Source of the DNA: a bacterium
GTDB lineage: Bacteria; Oederibacteriota; PGYV01
NCBI GenBank assembly: GCA_029565735.1
Contig: JAKQNO010000109.1
Coordinates: forward strand, 1-51,873
Direction: 5' to 3'
DNA: 51,873 bases
Of this stretch, positions 27,710-37,283 are shown piece after piece. A program made the position numbers and the translations under genes. The number at the start of each line of letters is the position of its first letter. Within the stretch, counting starts at the first letter, position 1. The notes beneath the pieces were generated by a model that saw only the letters and a program-made list of their open reading frames with translations, made no database searches and was not told where the DNA came from.

Positions 27710-28459
27710 TTATTTTTTCCCGGTCACTGTGAAGCTGCCGCCTTTTTTATCAAGAAAAAAGGTGCCTATCGCGTCAGTCAGATCAAGCATTCCAAAAACA
27801 AAACCCTGCGGCATTTTTCCAAGCGCGTCTTCAAGCGCGTAAGGCAGCCTTAAGTAGTTTGTGGACATTATTTTCACGGAATTAAAACCGGCTTTGTTGA
27901 AAAGCTCCGCGGTTTCCGCGGGATTAAAATTATAAAGGTGGTCTTTGTGTTCCTCTTCAAGCTGCATTGCTTTTTTTCTGAAAAGTTTCTTATAATATGA
28001 ATCTTTATTGGTAAGCGTTACAATCAGGGTGCCGCCGGGTTTAAGGGCGTTATAGGCGTTGTTTATGACTTTTTGCGGGTCGTAGCAGTGGTCAAGGACC
28101 TCTTTTATCAGCACAGCGTCAAATTCATCCTTATATTCAATCTCTTCGCCGGCCCCCCTTTTTAACTGGTATTCCTCTTCATTAATGTCAAATTCCAGCA
28201 TGGCTTCGGATGGCTCTATTCCCACATACCTCTTTACGATATCCTTAACTTCCCCGAAAAATTCACCGTGCCCCGCGCCTATGTCAAGCATTGTGATATA
28301 GCCGTTCTGCTCCACCACTTCGTCAGCGATTATGCGGGATATTTTTTTGTTCAGGCGCGCCCAGCGTTTTTTCATAAGCGCATTGGCTTTATATTTTAAA
28401 AAATCCTTGTCGTCCCATTTTAACTGCGTTTCTTCCCACTGCTTTTTTTTGTCTTCCAA
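27710..28459 (-). CDS. Class I SAM-dependent methyltransferase
   Basis: A 249-residue methyltransferase: motif I TMLDIGAGHGEFFGEV, the acidic residue after the second strand in VGIEPSEAML, and KEVLDHCYDPQKVINN before LKPGGTLIVTLTN. It starts at TTG 28459, seven bases after GGAGGA. It is adjacent to a second methyltransferase and a GT4, consistent with O- or N-methylation of a sugar in the surface glycan, or of a lipid. The substrate is not deducible. Confidence 0.82.
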   Translation of the reverse strand: MEDKKKQWEETQLKWDDKDFLKYKANALMKKRWARLNKKISRIIADEVVEQNGYITMLDIGAGHGEFFGEVKDIVKRYVGIEPSEAMLEFDINEEEYQLKRGAGEEIEYKDEFDAVLIKEVLDHCYDPQKVINNAYNALKPGGTLIVTLTNKDSYYKKLFRKKAMQLEEEHKDHLYNFNPAETAELFNKAGFNSVKIMSTNYLRLPYALEDALGKMPQGFVFGMLDLTDAIGTFFLDKKGGSFTVTGKK

Positions 28460-28476
28460 AAAAAATCCTCCGCTGA

Positions 28477-29376
28477 TTACGTTTTTTTCCGCGCCCTTAC
28501 AAAAAATCCGTTGCTAAGCCCGAATATTTTCCATGGCAGCTCCAGCAGTTCCATCACAGGCAGCGTTGCCTGAAAAAAACGGTAAATTTTTATTTTTCTT
28601 CCGCCGCCGGAACCGGTTTTTACTGCCCCGGCATTCGCGGTTTTAACACGGCTCCTGAACATTTTAAACAATAACTCATCAGCAAGCAACGTAAAAAAAG
28701 AATGCAGATAACCGGTTTTTACCCCTTCGCAGCCAAGCCTGGAAACCGCGTATGCCGTCCTGTACGGTTCCGCAAACTGCTCCCTGAAATGGCCGCCTTC
28801 CGTATCATGCCCTAACCTGCCAAAGGTAATAAGCCTTAAAAACCAGTGCCATGTAAACAGGTCCCTGATTGATATGGCGTAAATTAAAAGTTTGCCGCCC
28901 GGTTTTAACACCCTTGCCATTTCGGAGAGAACTTTTTCTTTGTTTTCCACGTGCTCCAAAACATCAAAAGACACAACCGCGTCAAAATAATTTTTGGGGA
29001 AAGGCATTTTTTCAAGGACGGAATTTTTATATATAATTTTTTTGGAGCCGCATTCTTTGGCGCGTTTAAGGGCAAGTTTTGACAGGTCGCAGCCGTATCC
29101 TTTTATTTTATACATTGCCTCAAGCTGATTTATAAGTATTCCGGGCCCGCACCCCGCGTCCAATACTTTCATTCCGGACTTTAATTCCAGTTTTTCAAGT
29201 TCTTTGATGTTTCTGGCTGCTTTATAACTAATGCCAAGTATTTTATTATCGCGCGCCTCTGCAACGTGCGATTTTAAGTATTCCGCGAAAAAAGCCCTGT
29301 CCTCGTAAACAGGCCTGTAACCGCTGTCTTTTCCGTCATACAGATTTTTTTGAATCTCTTTTATGCTTTTTTTCAT
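28477..29376 (-). CDS. Class I SAM-dependent methyltransferase (UbiE/Methyltransf_11 type)
   Basis: A 299-residue protein with motif I VLDAGCGPGILINQLEA, a post-strand acidic position in YGCDLSKLALKRA, and FDVLEHVENKEKVLSEMARVLKPGG, typical of small-molecule methyltransferases. It has an N-terminal extension of about 70 residues and a basic C-terminal tail that contains a hydrophobic stretch. It follows the GT9 gene by 23 bases in the same operon. Its acceptor is unknown. Confidence 0.82.
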   Translation of the reverse strand: MKKSIKEIQKNLYDGKDSGYRPVYEDRAFFAEYLKSHVAEARDNKILGISYKAARNIKELEKLELKSGMKVLDAGCGPGILINQLEAMYKIKGYGCDLSKLALKRAKECGSKKIIYKNSVLEKMPFPKNYFDAVVSFDVLEHVENKEKVLSEMARVLKPGGKLLIYAISIRDLFTWHWFLRLITFGRLGHDTEGGHFREQFAEPYRTAYAVSRLGCEGVKTGYLHSFFTLLADELLFKMFRSRVKTANAGAVKTGSGGGRKIKIYRFFQATLPVMELLELPWKIFGLSNGFFVRARKKT

Positions 29377-29399
29377 TTCAGTTCCTCTCGTTTATCGGC

Positions 29400-30470
29400 T
29401 TAAAACAGGACATCTTCTTTAACGTACTCCGTTATATTGTGCTTCTGCTTTCCTTTTAATATGCTGTTTATTGTGTTTAAGACAAAATCAACCGGTATTT
29501 CAAGGCATGCTTTTCCGTGTTCGCACTGCGGCTCTTCGCAGCCGGCGCATGGAACGGTTTTTGTGATTATATACGCGTTTTGGCCAAGCGCGCCCCATTC
29601 CTTATAATCAGCCGCGCCCGAAAAAACAGTAAGCGATTTAACATTAAACGCGGACGCTATATGGACGGCGGCCGAATCATTGCCCACCACTATCTGCGCG
29701 CGTTTAATAAGGGAACCCATCTCCCTTACCGATATTATCCCGGACAGGTTGGAAATATTTCTGCCTTTAACCGCCAGAACCCCGCTGTCCGCCTTTGCGC
29801 CCACCACTATCACGGCCATTTTTTTGGCAAGCGCTAAGGCAAGTTCAATATAGTTTTCAAGCGGCCAGTCTTTTGAAGGATGGCCCGAAACCGGGTGCAG
29901 CACCGCAAATTTTTCCACTCCGCCTTTTTTTAAAAGCCTTATAATGTTATCTTCGCTCTGTTTTGAAACCGCAAAGTTTAACTTTACCGGGTATTTTCTG
30001 CCGGTAATGCGCTGCAGAAAAAGCATGTGTTTTTCGGTTTCGTGTATTCCCCTTTTCGGCGCCGCCATTTTTCTGTTAATGCCGAAACCCGCCCCCTTTA
30101 CGTCATAACCGTATTTTAAACGGGCGTTTGAAAGGGATAAGATAAGCGAAGACAGCCTGTCCTGCCACCGCATAGAGATAAGGGTGTCAAAACGGTATTT
30201 GTTTACAAGTTTTAAAACAGACAAAGCTGATGCAATTCTTGCCGGAAAACTTTTCTTTTCGTACGAAAGCCAGGCGGGTTTTATCACCTGTATTTCATCA
30301 AAGAAGCCAAGCCCTTCCATTGCCTCTTTGCCGGCAGGGCTTAAAAAGCCGGTTATATGCGCGTGTTTGTAATGCTGGCGCAGCCCCAAAAAAAACGGAG
30401 ACGCAAGCACCGCGTCTCCGATTCCGTCAGCTTTAATAACGCCAATTTTAATTTTTCGGTTTTTTTCCAT
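29400..30470 (-). CDS. GT9 heptosyltransferase-like glycosyltransferase
   Basis: A GT-B enzyme of 356 residues related to ADP-heptose:LPS heptosyltransferases. KADGIGDAVLASPFFLGLRQ at the N-terminus, LHPVSGHPSKDWPLENYIEL in the middle and VVGNDSAAVHIASAFN are family signatures; a cysteine-containing PCAGCEEPQCEHGKACLEIP lies near the end. GT9 enzymes usually build lipopolysaccharide core or related outer-membrane glycans, supporting a diderm cell. It is the first gene of the operon running down to the YfhO-like gene. Confidence 0.85.
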   Translation of the reverse strand: MEKNRKIKIGVIKADGIGDAVLASPFFLGLRQHYKHAHITGFLSPAGKEAMEGLGFFDEIQVIKPAWLSYEKKSFPARIASALSVLKLVNKYRFDTLISMRWQDRLSSLILSLSNARLKYGYDVKGAGFGINRKMAAPKRGIHETEKHMLFLQRITGRKYPVKLNFAVSKQSEDNIIRLLKKGGVEKFAVLHPVSGHPSKDWPLENYIELALALAKKMAVIVVGAKADSGVLAVKGRNISNLSGIISVREMGSLIKRAQIVVGNDSAAVHIASAFNVKSLTVFSGAADYKEWGALGQNAYIITKTVPCAGCEEPQCEHGKACLEIPVDFVLNTINSILKGKQKHNITEYVKEDVLF

Positions 30471-30500
30471 TACGCTCCGTTTAAAAAATAACGTTTTAGC

Positions 30501-30664
30501 GATTTAAGCAATTAAGCTATAGCGAAAACATAACACTTTTATGCTTTAGGCATATAAGCAAAAGCGATAGTTAATACGTTATTCTTCTGCTATAGCTTAT
30601 CTGCTTAATCCTCTTATGCTTATCTTTTATACTTATCGCTTATGCTTAACTGCTTATATGCTTA
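30501..30664. repeat. TGCTTA/TAAGCA-rich array with large inverted repeat between rpoD and the glycan operon
   Basis: TGCTTA occurs at 30602, 30617, 30643, 30651 and 30659, with one-base variants at 30594, 30630 and 30637. The opposite orientation (TAAGCA) appears in the left half. The segments 30501-30524 and 30589-30610 form an imperfect inverted repeat of about 22 bp. The array occupies most of the 207-base gap before the GT9 gene. Whether it is a protein-binding array or a degenerate tandem repeat cannot be decided. Confidence 0.55.
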
Positions 30665-30677
30665 ATACGCTATTTTT

Positions 30678-32420
30678 TTAGTCCATGAACCCTTTTAAAT
30701 TTTTTGCCCTGGCAGGGTGCCTTAATTTTCTCAGGGCTTTAGCCTCTATCTGCCTTACGCGTTCGCGCGTGACCTTAAAAATCTTTCCCACTTCTTCAAG
30801 GGTGTGGGGCACGCCGTCGCCTATTCCAAAACGCAGGCGCAGGACTTCCGCTTCCCTTTCTTTTAACGTGTGAAGGACCTTTTCAATCTGCTCTTTTAAG
30901 AGCACGTTAACCGCGGCAGCTGCCGGGGATATTGCATCCTTATCTTCAATAAAATCACCCAGGTGAGAATCTTTTTCCTCGCCTATCGGGGTTTCAAGCG
31001 ATATGGGGTGCTGGGAAATTTTTAAAACCGAACGCACTTTTTCCGCGGACATTCCCATCTTTTTTGCTATTTCTTCGGGTTTCGGCTCGCGCCCGTACTG
31101 CTGCACAAACTGGCGCGCCACCTTGTTTAATTTGTTTATTGTTTCTATCATGTGCACGGGTATGCGGATTGTACGCGCCTGGTCCGCGATTGCCCTTGTA
31201 ATAGCCTGCCTTATCCACCATGTGGCGTAAGTGGAAAACTTATAGCCGCGCTTGTATTCAAAACGCTCCACTGCGCGCATTAACCCGATATTGCCTTCCT
31301 GAATAAGGTCCAGGAAAGAGAGCCCTTTGTTAATGTACTTTTTGGCGATTGAAACCACAAGCCTTAAATTGGCGACAACAAGCTCTTTTCTTGTTATGCG
31401 CGCTTCAAGCATGTTCTTTTTGATTTTATAGGCAATTGATTTTAAATCCTCTTTCTTCATGCCCACAAAATCTTCTTCCCTTTTGATGCTGTTCCTAATA
31501 TCCTTTACTTCCTTCATTATTTCGTTAAACCGGTTTTTGTTCATCCTTTTCTTTTTCAAAAACTCGTTTAACTGTTTGCCGCCCTTTGATATTGATACAA
31601 GTTCCTGCGATGTTTTGCCGTATTTTTTTTCATAGACAAGAAGGTCGCGTTCATCCTTGTTTATTTTTCCGACAATGCCCATTATCTTCTTGGCGATAAG
31701 GTTTATCTGCTCGTTGTTAAGCTTAAGCATGTGAAGGTCGTCAAGTTTTTTCCTGATGTGCCTGTCGCGCACCTTTTCAAGTTTTTCCCTTCTTGCGGGC
31801 GTCAGGCTTTTCTTTTCAAGCGCGGCTTTTACCTTTGCCGCTTCTTTTTCTTTTTTGTCGGCGCTTTTGATGTATTTGCTGAAGCGGTCTATAAGCCTGT
31901 TTTCCACGGACGGCGGAATTTCGCCTTCAAGTTTTGTCTTTATTATGTCCACGATTTTTATCGTGCCCGAATGAAGGTCGTCGTCAAGCTTCTTGATTTC
32001 ATCATAGCCAATCTTTGTGTCAAATATGATGTTCTTGACGTTAATTTCCGCGGTCTCTATCTTTTTTGCTATCCTGACTTCGTCCTCGCGCCTCTCTAAA
32101 AGGGGCACCTTGCCCATTTCATGAAGGTACATCTGCACGGGGTCGGCCGAAAAACCGTCGGTGTCCGCGTCAAGATAATCGGCTTCTTCAACTTTTTCAA
32201 CGGCTTTTTCCGTATTCGCCGGCTGTTTTCCGTCTTCCTTTATTTCTATGTCAAACTCTTCCATGATATTAAGCATGTTGTCAATGTCTTCAACAGACGT
32301 AAAGTCATTTGGAAGCGAATCGTTCAACTCTTCATACGTCAAAAATCCTTTTTCTTTCCCTTTCTTTATCAGTTCCTGCACTGCCGGCATATTTTTCAAA
32401 TTCTTACTCAAGTTGTTCAC
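30678..32420 (-). CDS. rpoD: Primary sigma factor RpoD (sigma70)
   Basis: Housekeeping sigma factor. Region 1.1-like start ([20 protein letters not shown]), region 1.2 ([20 protein letters not shown]), then a non-conserved insert rich in Lys/Glu. Region 2 is diagnostic: [40 protein letters not shown]. Region 4 holds [20 protein letters not shown]. The consensus -35/-10 boxes elsewhere in the window fit such a factor. The start is ambiguous: GTG 32420 overlaps its own GAGG, while TTG 32411 has better spacing. It overlaps dnaG, so translation is coupled. It is the last gene of the operon. Confidence 0.96.
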   Translation of the reverse strand: MNNLSKNLKNMPAVQELIKKGKEKGFLTYEELNDSLPNDFTSVEDIDNMLNIMEEFDIEIKEDGKQPANTEKAVEKVEEADYLDADTDGFSADPVQMYLHEMGKVPLLERREDEVRIAKKIETAEINVKNIIFDTKIGYDEIKKLDDDLHSGTIKIVDIIKTKLEGEIPPSVENRLIDRFSKYIKSADKKEKEAAKVKAALEKKSLTPARREKLEKVRDRHIRKKLDDLHMLKLNNEQINLIAKKIMGIVGKINKDERDLLVYEKKYGKTSQELVSISKGGKQLNEFLKKKRMNKNRFNEIMKEVKDIRNSIKREEDFVGMKKEDLKSIAYKIKKNMLEARITRKELVVANLRLVVSIAKKYINKGLSFLDLIQEGNIGLMRAVERFEYKRGYKFSTYATWWIRQAITRAIADQARTIRIPVHMIETINKLNKVARQFVQQYGREPKPEEIAKKMGMSAEKVRSVLKISQHPISLETPIGEEKDSHLGDFIEDKDAISPAAAAVNVLLKEQIEKVLHTLKEREAEVLRLRFGIGDGVPHTLEEVGKIFKVTRERVRQIEAKALRKLRHPARAKNLKGFMD

Positions 32421-34209
32421 CTCTCTGGCTTAATATGTTCTGAATTTCCTGCTTTTCCTTTATTAGTTCCTTTACTTTTTCAAAATCTTTTTCGGCCTCG
32501 GCCTGCCTTATCTTTGCCTGCAGTTCCTTTAGCTTTTCAGTAACCTTGTCTCCAAGTATCCTGGAAAGGCAGTCGTCTATCATGTTCTTTAAATCCTCTG
32601 TCACGATTTTTGAAACATCGCGGCTTAAAGCGTCCGCGATAAACGCGACAGCGTCATTATCCTGCGCGAAATCAATCTGCAGGCGTGACAATACGTTTTT
32701 CTCTCCGGAAGAATACAGTTCTTCCGTCTTTTTTAAAACGCCGGAATAAAGAGCGGACAGAAAATCCGCGTGAGAAATGCCAAGCAGTTCGCGCTTGTTT
32801 GTCAGGTGCCTTAAAAGGACATCCCTGTCGTCGCGCTCAAAGGCGCAAAGCGCGTAAACAGCTATAAGCCGCTCCGCCGATTCCCTTCCTTTCTCTTTCA
32901 TTCCCGCCGGTTTCTTTACCTCCGGCGCCGGTGTCAGTTCCGGCTGTTTTTCCTTTCCGGAAACATATTGTTCAATTATACCTTCCGGAATGTCAAAAAG
33001 CAAAGAGACCTTTTTAATACATTCGCGCCTGACAACCGGGCTTTCGGCTTTCGCAATAAGGGAGGCAATCTCCCTTGCGGCCTTTTCCTTATAATAAGGA
33101 TTTTTTATGTCGCCCTCTTGCGCCAGGCGCTGCGCCCTGAATTCAAAAAACGGGACAGCCGAAGAAATTCTTTTTTTAAATTCTTCAGCGCCGAACTTTT
33201 TAATGAATTCATCAGGGTCTTTCGCGCCTTCAAAACTTACAACGCCTGCGTCTATTCCGGCTTCAAAAAGATTGTCGCCTCCGCGCACCGCTCCGGCTTT
33301 GCCGGCATCATCCATGTCATAGATAAGGTACGCTTTCTGAGTGTATCTTTTTAAAAGCCTTGCCTGGTCCGGCGTCAAAGCCGTGCCTAAAGACGCGGCC
33401 GTATTTTTAAATCCCGCGCTGTACATGGCAATTGTGTCCATGTAACCTTCGGTTATGTTTATTGATTCCGCCGCGTGCTTCCTTGCGTTGTTTAAGTTGT
33501 ATAAGTTCTTTCCTTTTGAATAAGCAGGCGTCTCCGCCGAATTTATGTATTTTGGCAGCGAATCATCAAGCACCCTTGCGCCGAAAGCCACCGGGTCGTT
33601 GTAAACGTTAAGTATCGGGAATATAATCCTGTTCCTGAACACGTCATAACCGGAGCCGCTGTCGCCTTTTTTGCATATCCAGGCTTTATATATCAGTTCT
33701 TCTGAATACCCTTTTGATTTTAAAAGGGTAAAAAGCCCGGAACCGGAAGGCGCGTAGCCAAGCATAAATTCATCCACGGTTTCCTGCGTGATGCCGCGTT
33801 TTATTATATAATCCATTGCCGCGGTATTTTTTTTCAGGTTTTCCCGGAAATATTCCAGCGCGGCTTTGTTTATGGCGATAATTTTTTCTTTTTCGTCAAA
33901 CTTGCCGCCAGTGTACTGCTGCTCTTCTATCTGTATGCCGGAGCGCCTTGCAAGAAGCCTTACCGCTTCCACAAAATTCAGGTTCTCCTGTTTTTGAATG
34001 AACGTAAAAACATTTCCGCCCGCGCCGCAGCCAAAGCAGTGAAATATCTGCTTGTCAGGGCTGACCATAAACGAAGCGGTCTTTTCGCCGTGAAAAGGGC
34101 ACCTTGCCTTAAAATTGCTCCCCGACTTCTTAAGTTCCAGATATTCGGAAAGCACTTCAACTATGTCGCTTGCGCTTTTTATATCCTCTATCTTTTCGGG
34201 CGGTATCAT
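32404..34209 (-). CDS. dnaG: DNA primase DnaG
   Basis: Synthesises RNA primers at the replication fork. The N-terminal zinc ribbon has C37, H40, C58 and C61 ([25 protein letters not shown]). Family sequences [13 protein letters not shown] and [12 protein letters not shown] lead into the TOPRIM domain with [14 protein letters not shown]. The C-terminal part (about residues 430-600) is the more variable helicase-binding domain. The length of 601 is normal. Its start overlaps yaiI by four bases and its end overlaps rpoD by 17. Confidence 0.96.
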   Translation of the reverse strand: MIPPEKIEDIKSASDIVEVLSEYLELKKSGSNFKARCPFHGEKTASFMVSPDKQIFHCFGCGAGGNVFTFIQKQENLNFVEAVRLLARRSGIQIEEQQYTGGKFDEKEKIIAINKAALEYFRENLKKNTAAMDYIIKRGITQETVDEFMLGYAPSGSGLFTLLKSKGYSEELIYKAWICKKGDSGSGYDVFRNRIIFPILNVYNDPVAFGARVLDDSLPKYINSAETPAYSKGKNLYNLNNARKHAAESINITEGYMDTIAMYSAGFKNTAASLGTALTPDQARLLKRYTQKAYLIYDMDDAGKAGAVRGGDNLFEAGIDAGVVSFEGAKDPDEFIKKFGAEEFKKRISSAVPFFEFRAQRLAQEGDIKNPYYKEKAAREIASLIAKAESPVVRRECIKKVSLLFDIPEGIIEQYVSGKEKQPELTPAPEVKKPAGMKEKGRESAERLIAVYALCAFERDDRDVLLRHLTNKRELLGISHADFLSALYSGVLKKTEELYSSGEKNVLSRLQIDFAQDNDAVAFIADALSRDVSKIVTEDLKNMIDDCLSRILGDKVTEKLKELQAKIRQAEAEKDFEKVKELIKEKQEIQNILSQRGEQLE

Positions 34210-34658
34210 ATGTGTGAACCCGTTATTGCCTTTTCCACAGCGGTTAAAAGCCTGTTTTTATCCTCATCCGTAAAAGCATGCGGGCCTTTAATTCTTATTT
34301 TTCCTGTTTTCTTTCTGCGCGATTTCTTGGCCTTTGACGCGGCTTCCATGGCGCCGCGCGCCGTGTCCGAATCAAGCAGATAACCGCGGCTGTTTATCGT
34401 AATTACGCCTTTGCCCTGCAGCACGTACGCCAGCGCGCTGTCCTGCGTTATTGCTATGTCGCCCGGCTGCGCTATGTTCATTATCTTTATGTCAGCGGCC
34501 TGTGGTTCGCTTTCAACGTTTATTATTTCTTCGCCGTCCTCTTTTGCCGTGTGGTGCGCGTAACTCATTACCGATACCGCTTTTATGCCGCGCGCTTTAG
34601 CCAGATTAATAATTTCTTTTCTGCACGGCTGCGCGTCCGCGTCTATTACTATTTTCAC
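34206..34658 (-). CDS. YaiI/YqxD family (UPF0178) protein
   Basis: A 150-residue protein beginning MKIVIDADAQPCRKEIINLA, with DIAITQDSALAYVLQGKGV, NSRGYLLDSD and a basic stretch KAKKSRRKKTGKI. All are hallmarks of the YaiI/YqxD family, a PIN/NYN-like fold whose role, probably in RNA metabolism, is not established. In Firmicutes the family member yqxD lies just upstream of dnaG, and the same arrangement is seen here. It overlaps dnaG and the NIF3-like gene by four bases each. Confidence 0.88.
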   Translation of the reverse strand: MKIVIDADAQPCRKEIINLAKARGIKAVSVMSYAHHTAKEDGEEIINVESEPQAADIKIMNIAQPGDIAITQDSALAYVLQGKGVITINSRGYLLDSDTARGAMEAASKAKKSRRKKTGKIRIKGPHAFTDEDKNRLLTAVEKAITGSHI

Positions 34659-35611
34659 CCGCGCTTAAACCTTAAAAAGCCGGATGATTCAATTACATTA
34701 AGTTTTCCGCATTTCTTTTCTATGGCATCCAGAACTATGTTCATTCCAAGCACGTCAGATGAAATATGCCCGGCTATAACAACGTTTAAGTTTGCTTTTT
34801 CAAGTTCTTTTTTATGGTCCGCGGAAAAATGCATGCCCACTATTGTGTCAACGCCCGCTGACGCCACCTTTTCATAAATTTCTTTGGGCCCTTCGGTGCC
34901 GCCCGTCATATCCACCATGACTTTTTTTACAGAGCGTTCTTTATTGCCTACAAGTATTTCCGGGCCGTTGCCCCTTTTCGCGTAAGCGCTGTATTCGGGT
35001 TCTTCCATAAGCATATCTATGATGTCAGATACTTTTTTTGGTTTTTCGGAATCAAACCTTTTCTGCAGGTGTTTTACAACGCTGTTATCAGCCGGCGTAT
35101 GCATGTTCATCATGGAAATATTCAAAAGTTTTGCCGCGTCCTGCACCCTGTAATGATTGCCCGCGCTTACCCGCTCCCCCACTTCTTTTTTTCTTTTGTC
35201 CAGAAGCGCTTCAGAAGCCGCTATATTGACGCCAAAGCTGTTAAAAATATCCGCCTGCATGGACATCACTTCATAAAAATTAACCATGGCGCACCCTTCG
35301 GGGTGGTGGGCGATTACAGCGTCTATTTTCATACCTTTTTCATTAAGCCTGTCAGCCATAAGCAGTTCCGGCACTTCCATGTCTATCCCCACAATCACGG
35401 TTTTTATGTCATTGCCCGCGTCGTGAAGTATCCTGGAATCGGAATAAGGGTTGGATAATTTTTCCATGTCATAATTTTTTTTCTGTTTTGGGGACATTTC
35501 AGAGTATTTTTTTGCTTTTTCCTTAAGGATGGCGTTTACAGCCGCGGCGCCGCGCGGGTCGTTTTTTATTCCTGTTTCAACGGCTGTTTTGTATATTTCG
35601 GTAAGTTTCAT
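34655..35611 (-). CDS. NIF3-like metal-binding protein
   Basis: A 318-residue protein. VIVGIDMEVPELLMADRL and IDAVIAHHPEGCAM carry the paired histidines, and a second site follows in TIVGMHFSADHKKELEKANL and NVVIAGHISSDVLGMNIVLD. This pattern matches the NGG1p-interacting factor 3 (NIF3)/DUF34 family of di-metal proteins. The N-terminal 70 residues are an extra helical segment relative to short NIF3 proteins. Its biochemical role is unresolved in the family. It lies in the rpsU-dnaG-rpoD operon between aag and yaiI. Confidence 0.72.
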   Translation of the reverse strand: MKLTEIYKTAVETGIKNDPRGAAAVNAILKEKAKKYSEMSPKQKKNYDMEKLSNPYSDSRILHDAGNDIKTVIVGIDMEVPELLMADRLNEKGMKIDAVIAHHPEGCAMVNFYEVMSMQADIFNSFGVNIAASEALLDKRKKEVGERVSAGNHYRVQDAAKLLNISMMNMHTPADNSVVKHLQKRFDSEKPKKVSDIIDMLMEEPEYSAYAKRGNGPEILVGNKERSVKKVMVDMTGGTEGPKEIYEKVASAGVDTIVGMHFSADHKKELEKANLNVVIAGHISSDVLGMNIVLDAIEKKCGKLNVIESSGFLRFKRG

Positions 35612-35624
35612 AAGTGCCTCCGCG

Positions 35625-36203
35625 TTATGGTTTTGAAACGTAGCTGTTTCCCTTTATGTAAAATCTCCACTTTAAATCAAGGCCTGTCTTTATCCCTATC
35701 CTGCTTTTGGACACGATGCCAAACTTTTCCTTTTGCCCATCACAGACGTATATTTCATTTTTTGTCAGGTCTGTCCGGTTCTGCTCCCTGCCAATGGCCA
35801 TTGCCTGAGTAAACTTGGCCGGCCCGTTGGTAATGTTTATACCCTCCGCACCCCTGTTTTTTTTCATCCTTTTAATTCCCGCCACGGGTTCAACAGCCCT
35901 TATAAGGACGGCGCCTGCCGTGCCTTCAGGTTCCGTGACTATGTTAAAAAGGTAGTGGTTTCCGTAGCAGAAGTAAACGTAAGCGCGCCCCGGCGGCCCG
36001 AACATGACTTCGTTTCTGGGTGTCCGTTTTACAAACGCGTGGCTTCCGGGATCATTCTTCCCCCTGTAGGCTTCGGTTTCCACTATTTTCGCGGCCATAA
36101 CAGATGCTCCCTGCCTGCGCACCAGATATTTTCCAAGAAGCGCTTTGGCCGCGCTTACAGAATTCTGAAGGTAAAAATCAGCTTTGATTTTTCTTAACTT
36201 CAA
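35625..36203 (-). CDS. DNA-3-methyladenine glycosylase (AAG/MPG family)
   Basis: Base-excision repair glycosylase that removes alkylated purines. ALLGKYLVRR, AKIVETEAYRGKNDPGSHAF with the catalytic Glu, then GPPGRAYVYFCYGNHYLFNI and ITNGPAKFTQAMAI are diagnostic. I prefer TTG 36203, one base after the yqeY stop, giving MKLRKIKADFY; a GTG ten codons upstream would overlap yqeY and adds nothing family-like. Neither start has a strong ribosome site, so translation probably depends on coupling. Its presence inside the macromolecular-synthesis operon is unusual. Confidence 0.9.
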   Translation of the reverse strand: MKLRKIKADFYLQNSVSAAKALLGKYLVRRQGASVMAAKIVETEAYRGKNDPGSHAFVKRTPRNEVMFGPPGRAYVYFCYGNHYLFNIVTEPEGTAGAVLIRAVEPVAGIKRMKKNRGAEGINITNGPAKFTQAMAIGREQNRTDLTKNEIYVCDGQKEKFGIVSKSRIGIKTGLDLKWRFYIKGNSYVSKP

Positions 36204-36204
36204 T

Positions 36205-36648
36205 TTATTTAAGGAACTCTTTGACAATAACACCTATTTTTGTGCCGTCTGCCCTGCCTTTTACCTTTGGCATTACGGCTCCCATCACTTTTCCCATTTC
36301 TTTGGCTGACTGCGCGTTTACCGCCGCGATTGTCTCTTTGACAATTTCCCTTAATTCATCATCCGTTAACTGTTTGGGAAGGTATGACATTATGATTTCA
36401 AGTTCCTGTTTTTCTTTTTCCGCAAGTTCGGGCCTGTTGCCCTTTGTGAAGCTTTCAATGGATTCGTTGTGGGCTTTGGATAAAGAGAAGATGACGGAGA
36501 CGATGTCGTCATCCGTCATCTCTTTTTTTGACTTTATTTCCGCGTTCATGACAGCGGTCTTAATCTGCCTTATGACCGCGGTTTTGGTTTCATCTTTCGC
36601 CTTCATGGCCTCTTTTAAATCCTGTGCCAGTTTTTCGTTTAAGCTCAT
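36205..36648 (-). CDS. yqeY: YqeY/GatB-domain protein
   Basis: A 147-residue protein starting [20 protein letters not shown], with [16 protein letters not shown] and the C-terminal [20 protein letters not shown], which identifies the YqeY family (related to the tRNA-interacting tail of GatB). ATG 36648 overlaps the TGA of rpsU as ATGA, which fixes the start; a longer reading upstream would run inside rpsU. The rpsU-yqeY order is very widespread. The function is probably tRNA- or amidotransferase-linked but unproven. Confidence 0.92.
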   Translation of the reverse strand: MSLNEKLAQDLKEAMKAKDETKTAVIRQIKTAVMNAEIKSKKEMTDDDIVSVIFSLSKAHNESIESFTKGNRPELAEKEKQELEIIMSYLPKQLTDDELREIVKETIAAVNAQSAKEMGKVMGAVMPKVKGRADGTKIGVIVKEFLK

Positions 36649-36839
36649 TTCTTTATAGGCCTTTTTTTCTTGCGTTTTTTGCTGGCGGCCCACATCTTCT
36701 GTTTTTTTCTTACTGACGGGGGTTCGTAATACTCCCTTTTCTTCATTTCCTGAAGAATGCCGGCATCCTGCACTTTTTTCTTAAAGCGCTTCATTGCGTC
36801 GTCTAAGCTTTCGTTTTCCTTTATTGATACTTCAGCCAT
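36645..36839 (-). CDS. rpsU: Ribosomal protein S21
   Basis: A 64-residue basic protein: [20 protein letters not shown], then [14 protein letters not shown] and a Lys/Arg-rich end. This is the small-subunit protein S21, of normal length. It is the first gene of the macromolecular-synthesis operon. A GGAGGG ribosome site precedes it, and a consensus-like promoter lies about 100 bases upstream. Confidence 0.95.
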   Translation of the reverse strand: MAEVSIKENESLDDAMKRFKKKVQDAGILQEMKKREYYEPPSVRKKQKMWAASKKRKKKRPIKK

Positions 36840-36942
36840 TTAAAATTATCCCTCCAAACTGTTCTGGAATATAATTTTTCCCTGTATTTACACCAATTAA
36901 CATAAATACAAAGTCAAAAATAAGCAAAAAATGCTTTGGACA

Positions 36943-36971
36943 ATTATACAGATTATGCGACGGAAAGTCAA
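36943..36971 (-). promoter_or_regulatory. Sigma70 promoter of the rpsU-dnaG-rpoD operon
   Basis: On the minus strand, TTGACT (36966-36971), a 17-base spacer and TATAAT (36943-36948). Transcription from near 36936 would leave an untranslated leader of just under 100 bases before rpsU. A weak AAGCA/TGCTT hairpin followed by Ts lies in the leader. Confidence 0.65.
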
Positions 36972-36980
36972 TAACGTTAA

Positions 36981-37080
36981 GACACGAGGGACGGAAGGTC
37001 AGATGGTCGGAGGGTCGGAGGTAAGAACCCGAGGGACAGAGGGACGGATGCACAGATGGACGGAAGGAAGAGCGGAAGGT
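36981..37080 (+). repeat. Purine-rich GGACGGA-type repeat block
   Basis: Imperfect repeats of GAGGGACGGA, AGATGGTCGG and GGATGCACAGATGGACGGA on the plus strand, with C-free runs. The same units recur at 44366, 44673, 50557 and 51061, always between genes. No reading frame here looks coding. Confidence 0.6.
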
Positions 37081-37283
37081 TAAAGGGGCTGTTTAGGTTT
37101 GGCATACGCGGGTCTTTCCCGCTTTTTCCGCTTCGGTCAATCTGTAATTTTTCTTATCTGCCCTATCTCGCCCGGATAATAATTAACTTTTCTGTTTTTG
37201 TTCCTCTAAATCAAAAAAAAATGTGGTTCTATTTTCTACTTTTAAAGTCCGGCACCAAGTACTTTTTTTATATAAATAATTAA
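37081..37283. other. Intergenic stretch without recognisable gene
   Basis: About 200 bases between the purine-rich repeat and the orphan gene. A plus-strand GCGGG-TCTTT-CCCGC hairpin followed by five Ts (37108-37127) looks like a terminator, but no plus-strand gene ends nearby. Nothing else was supported. Confidence 0.4.

Noticed and set aside
37108-37127. Plus-strand terminator (GCGGG/CCCGC plus T run)
   Set aside because: No plus-strand gene ends upstream of it, so it is noted only as part of the intergenic stretch.
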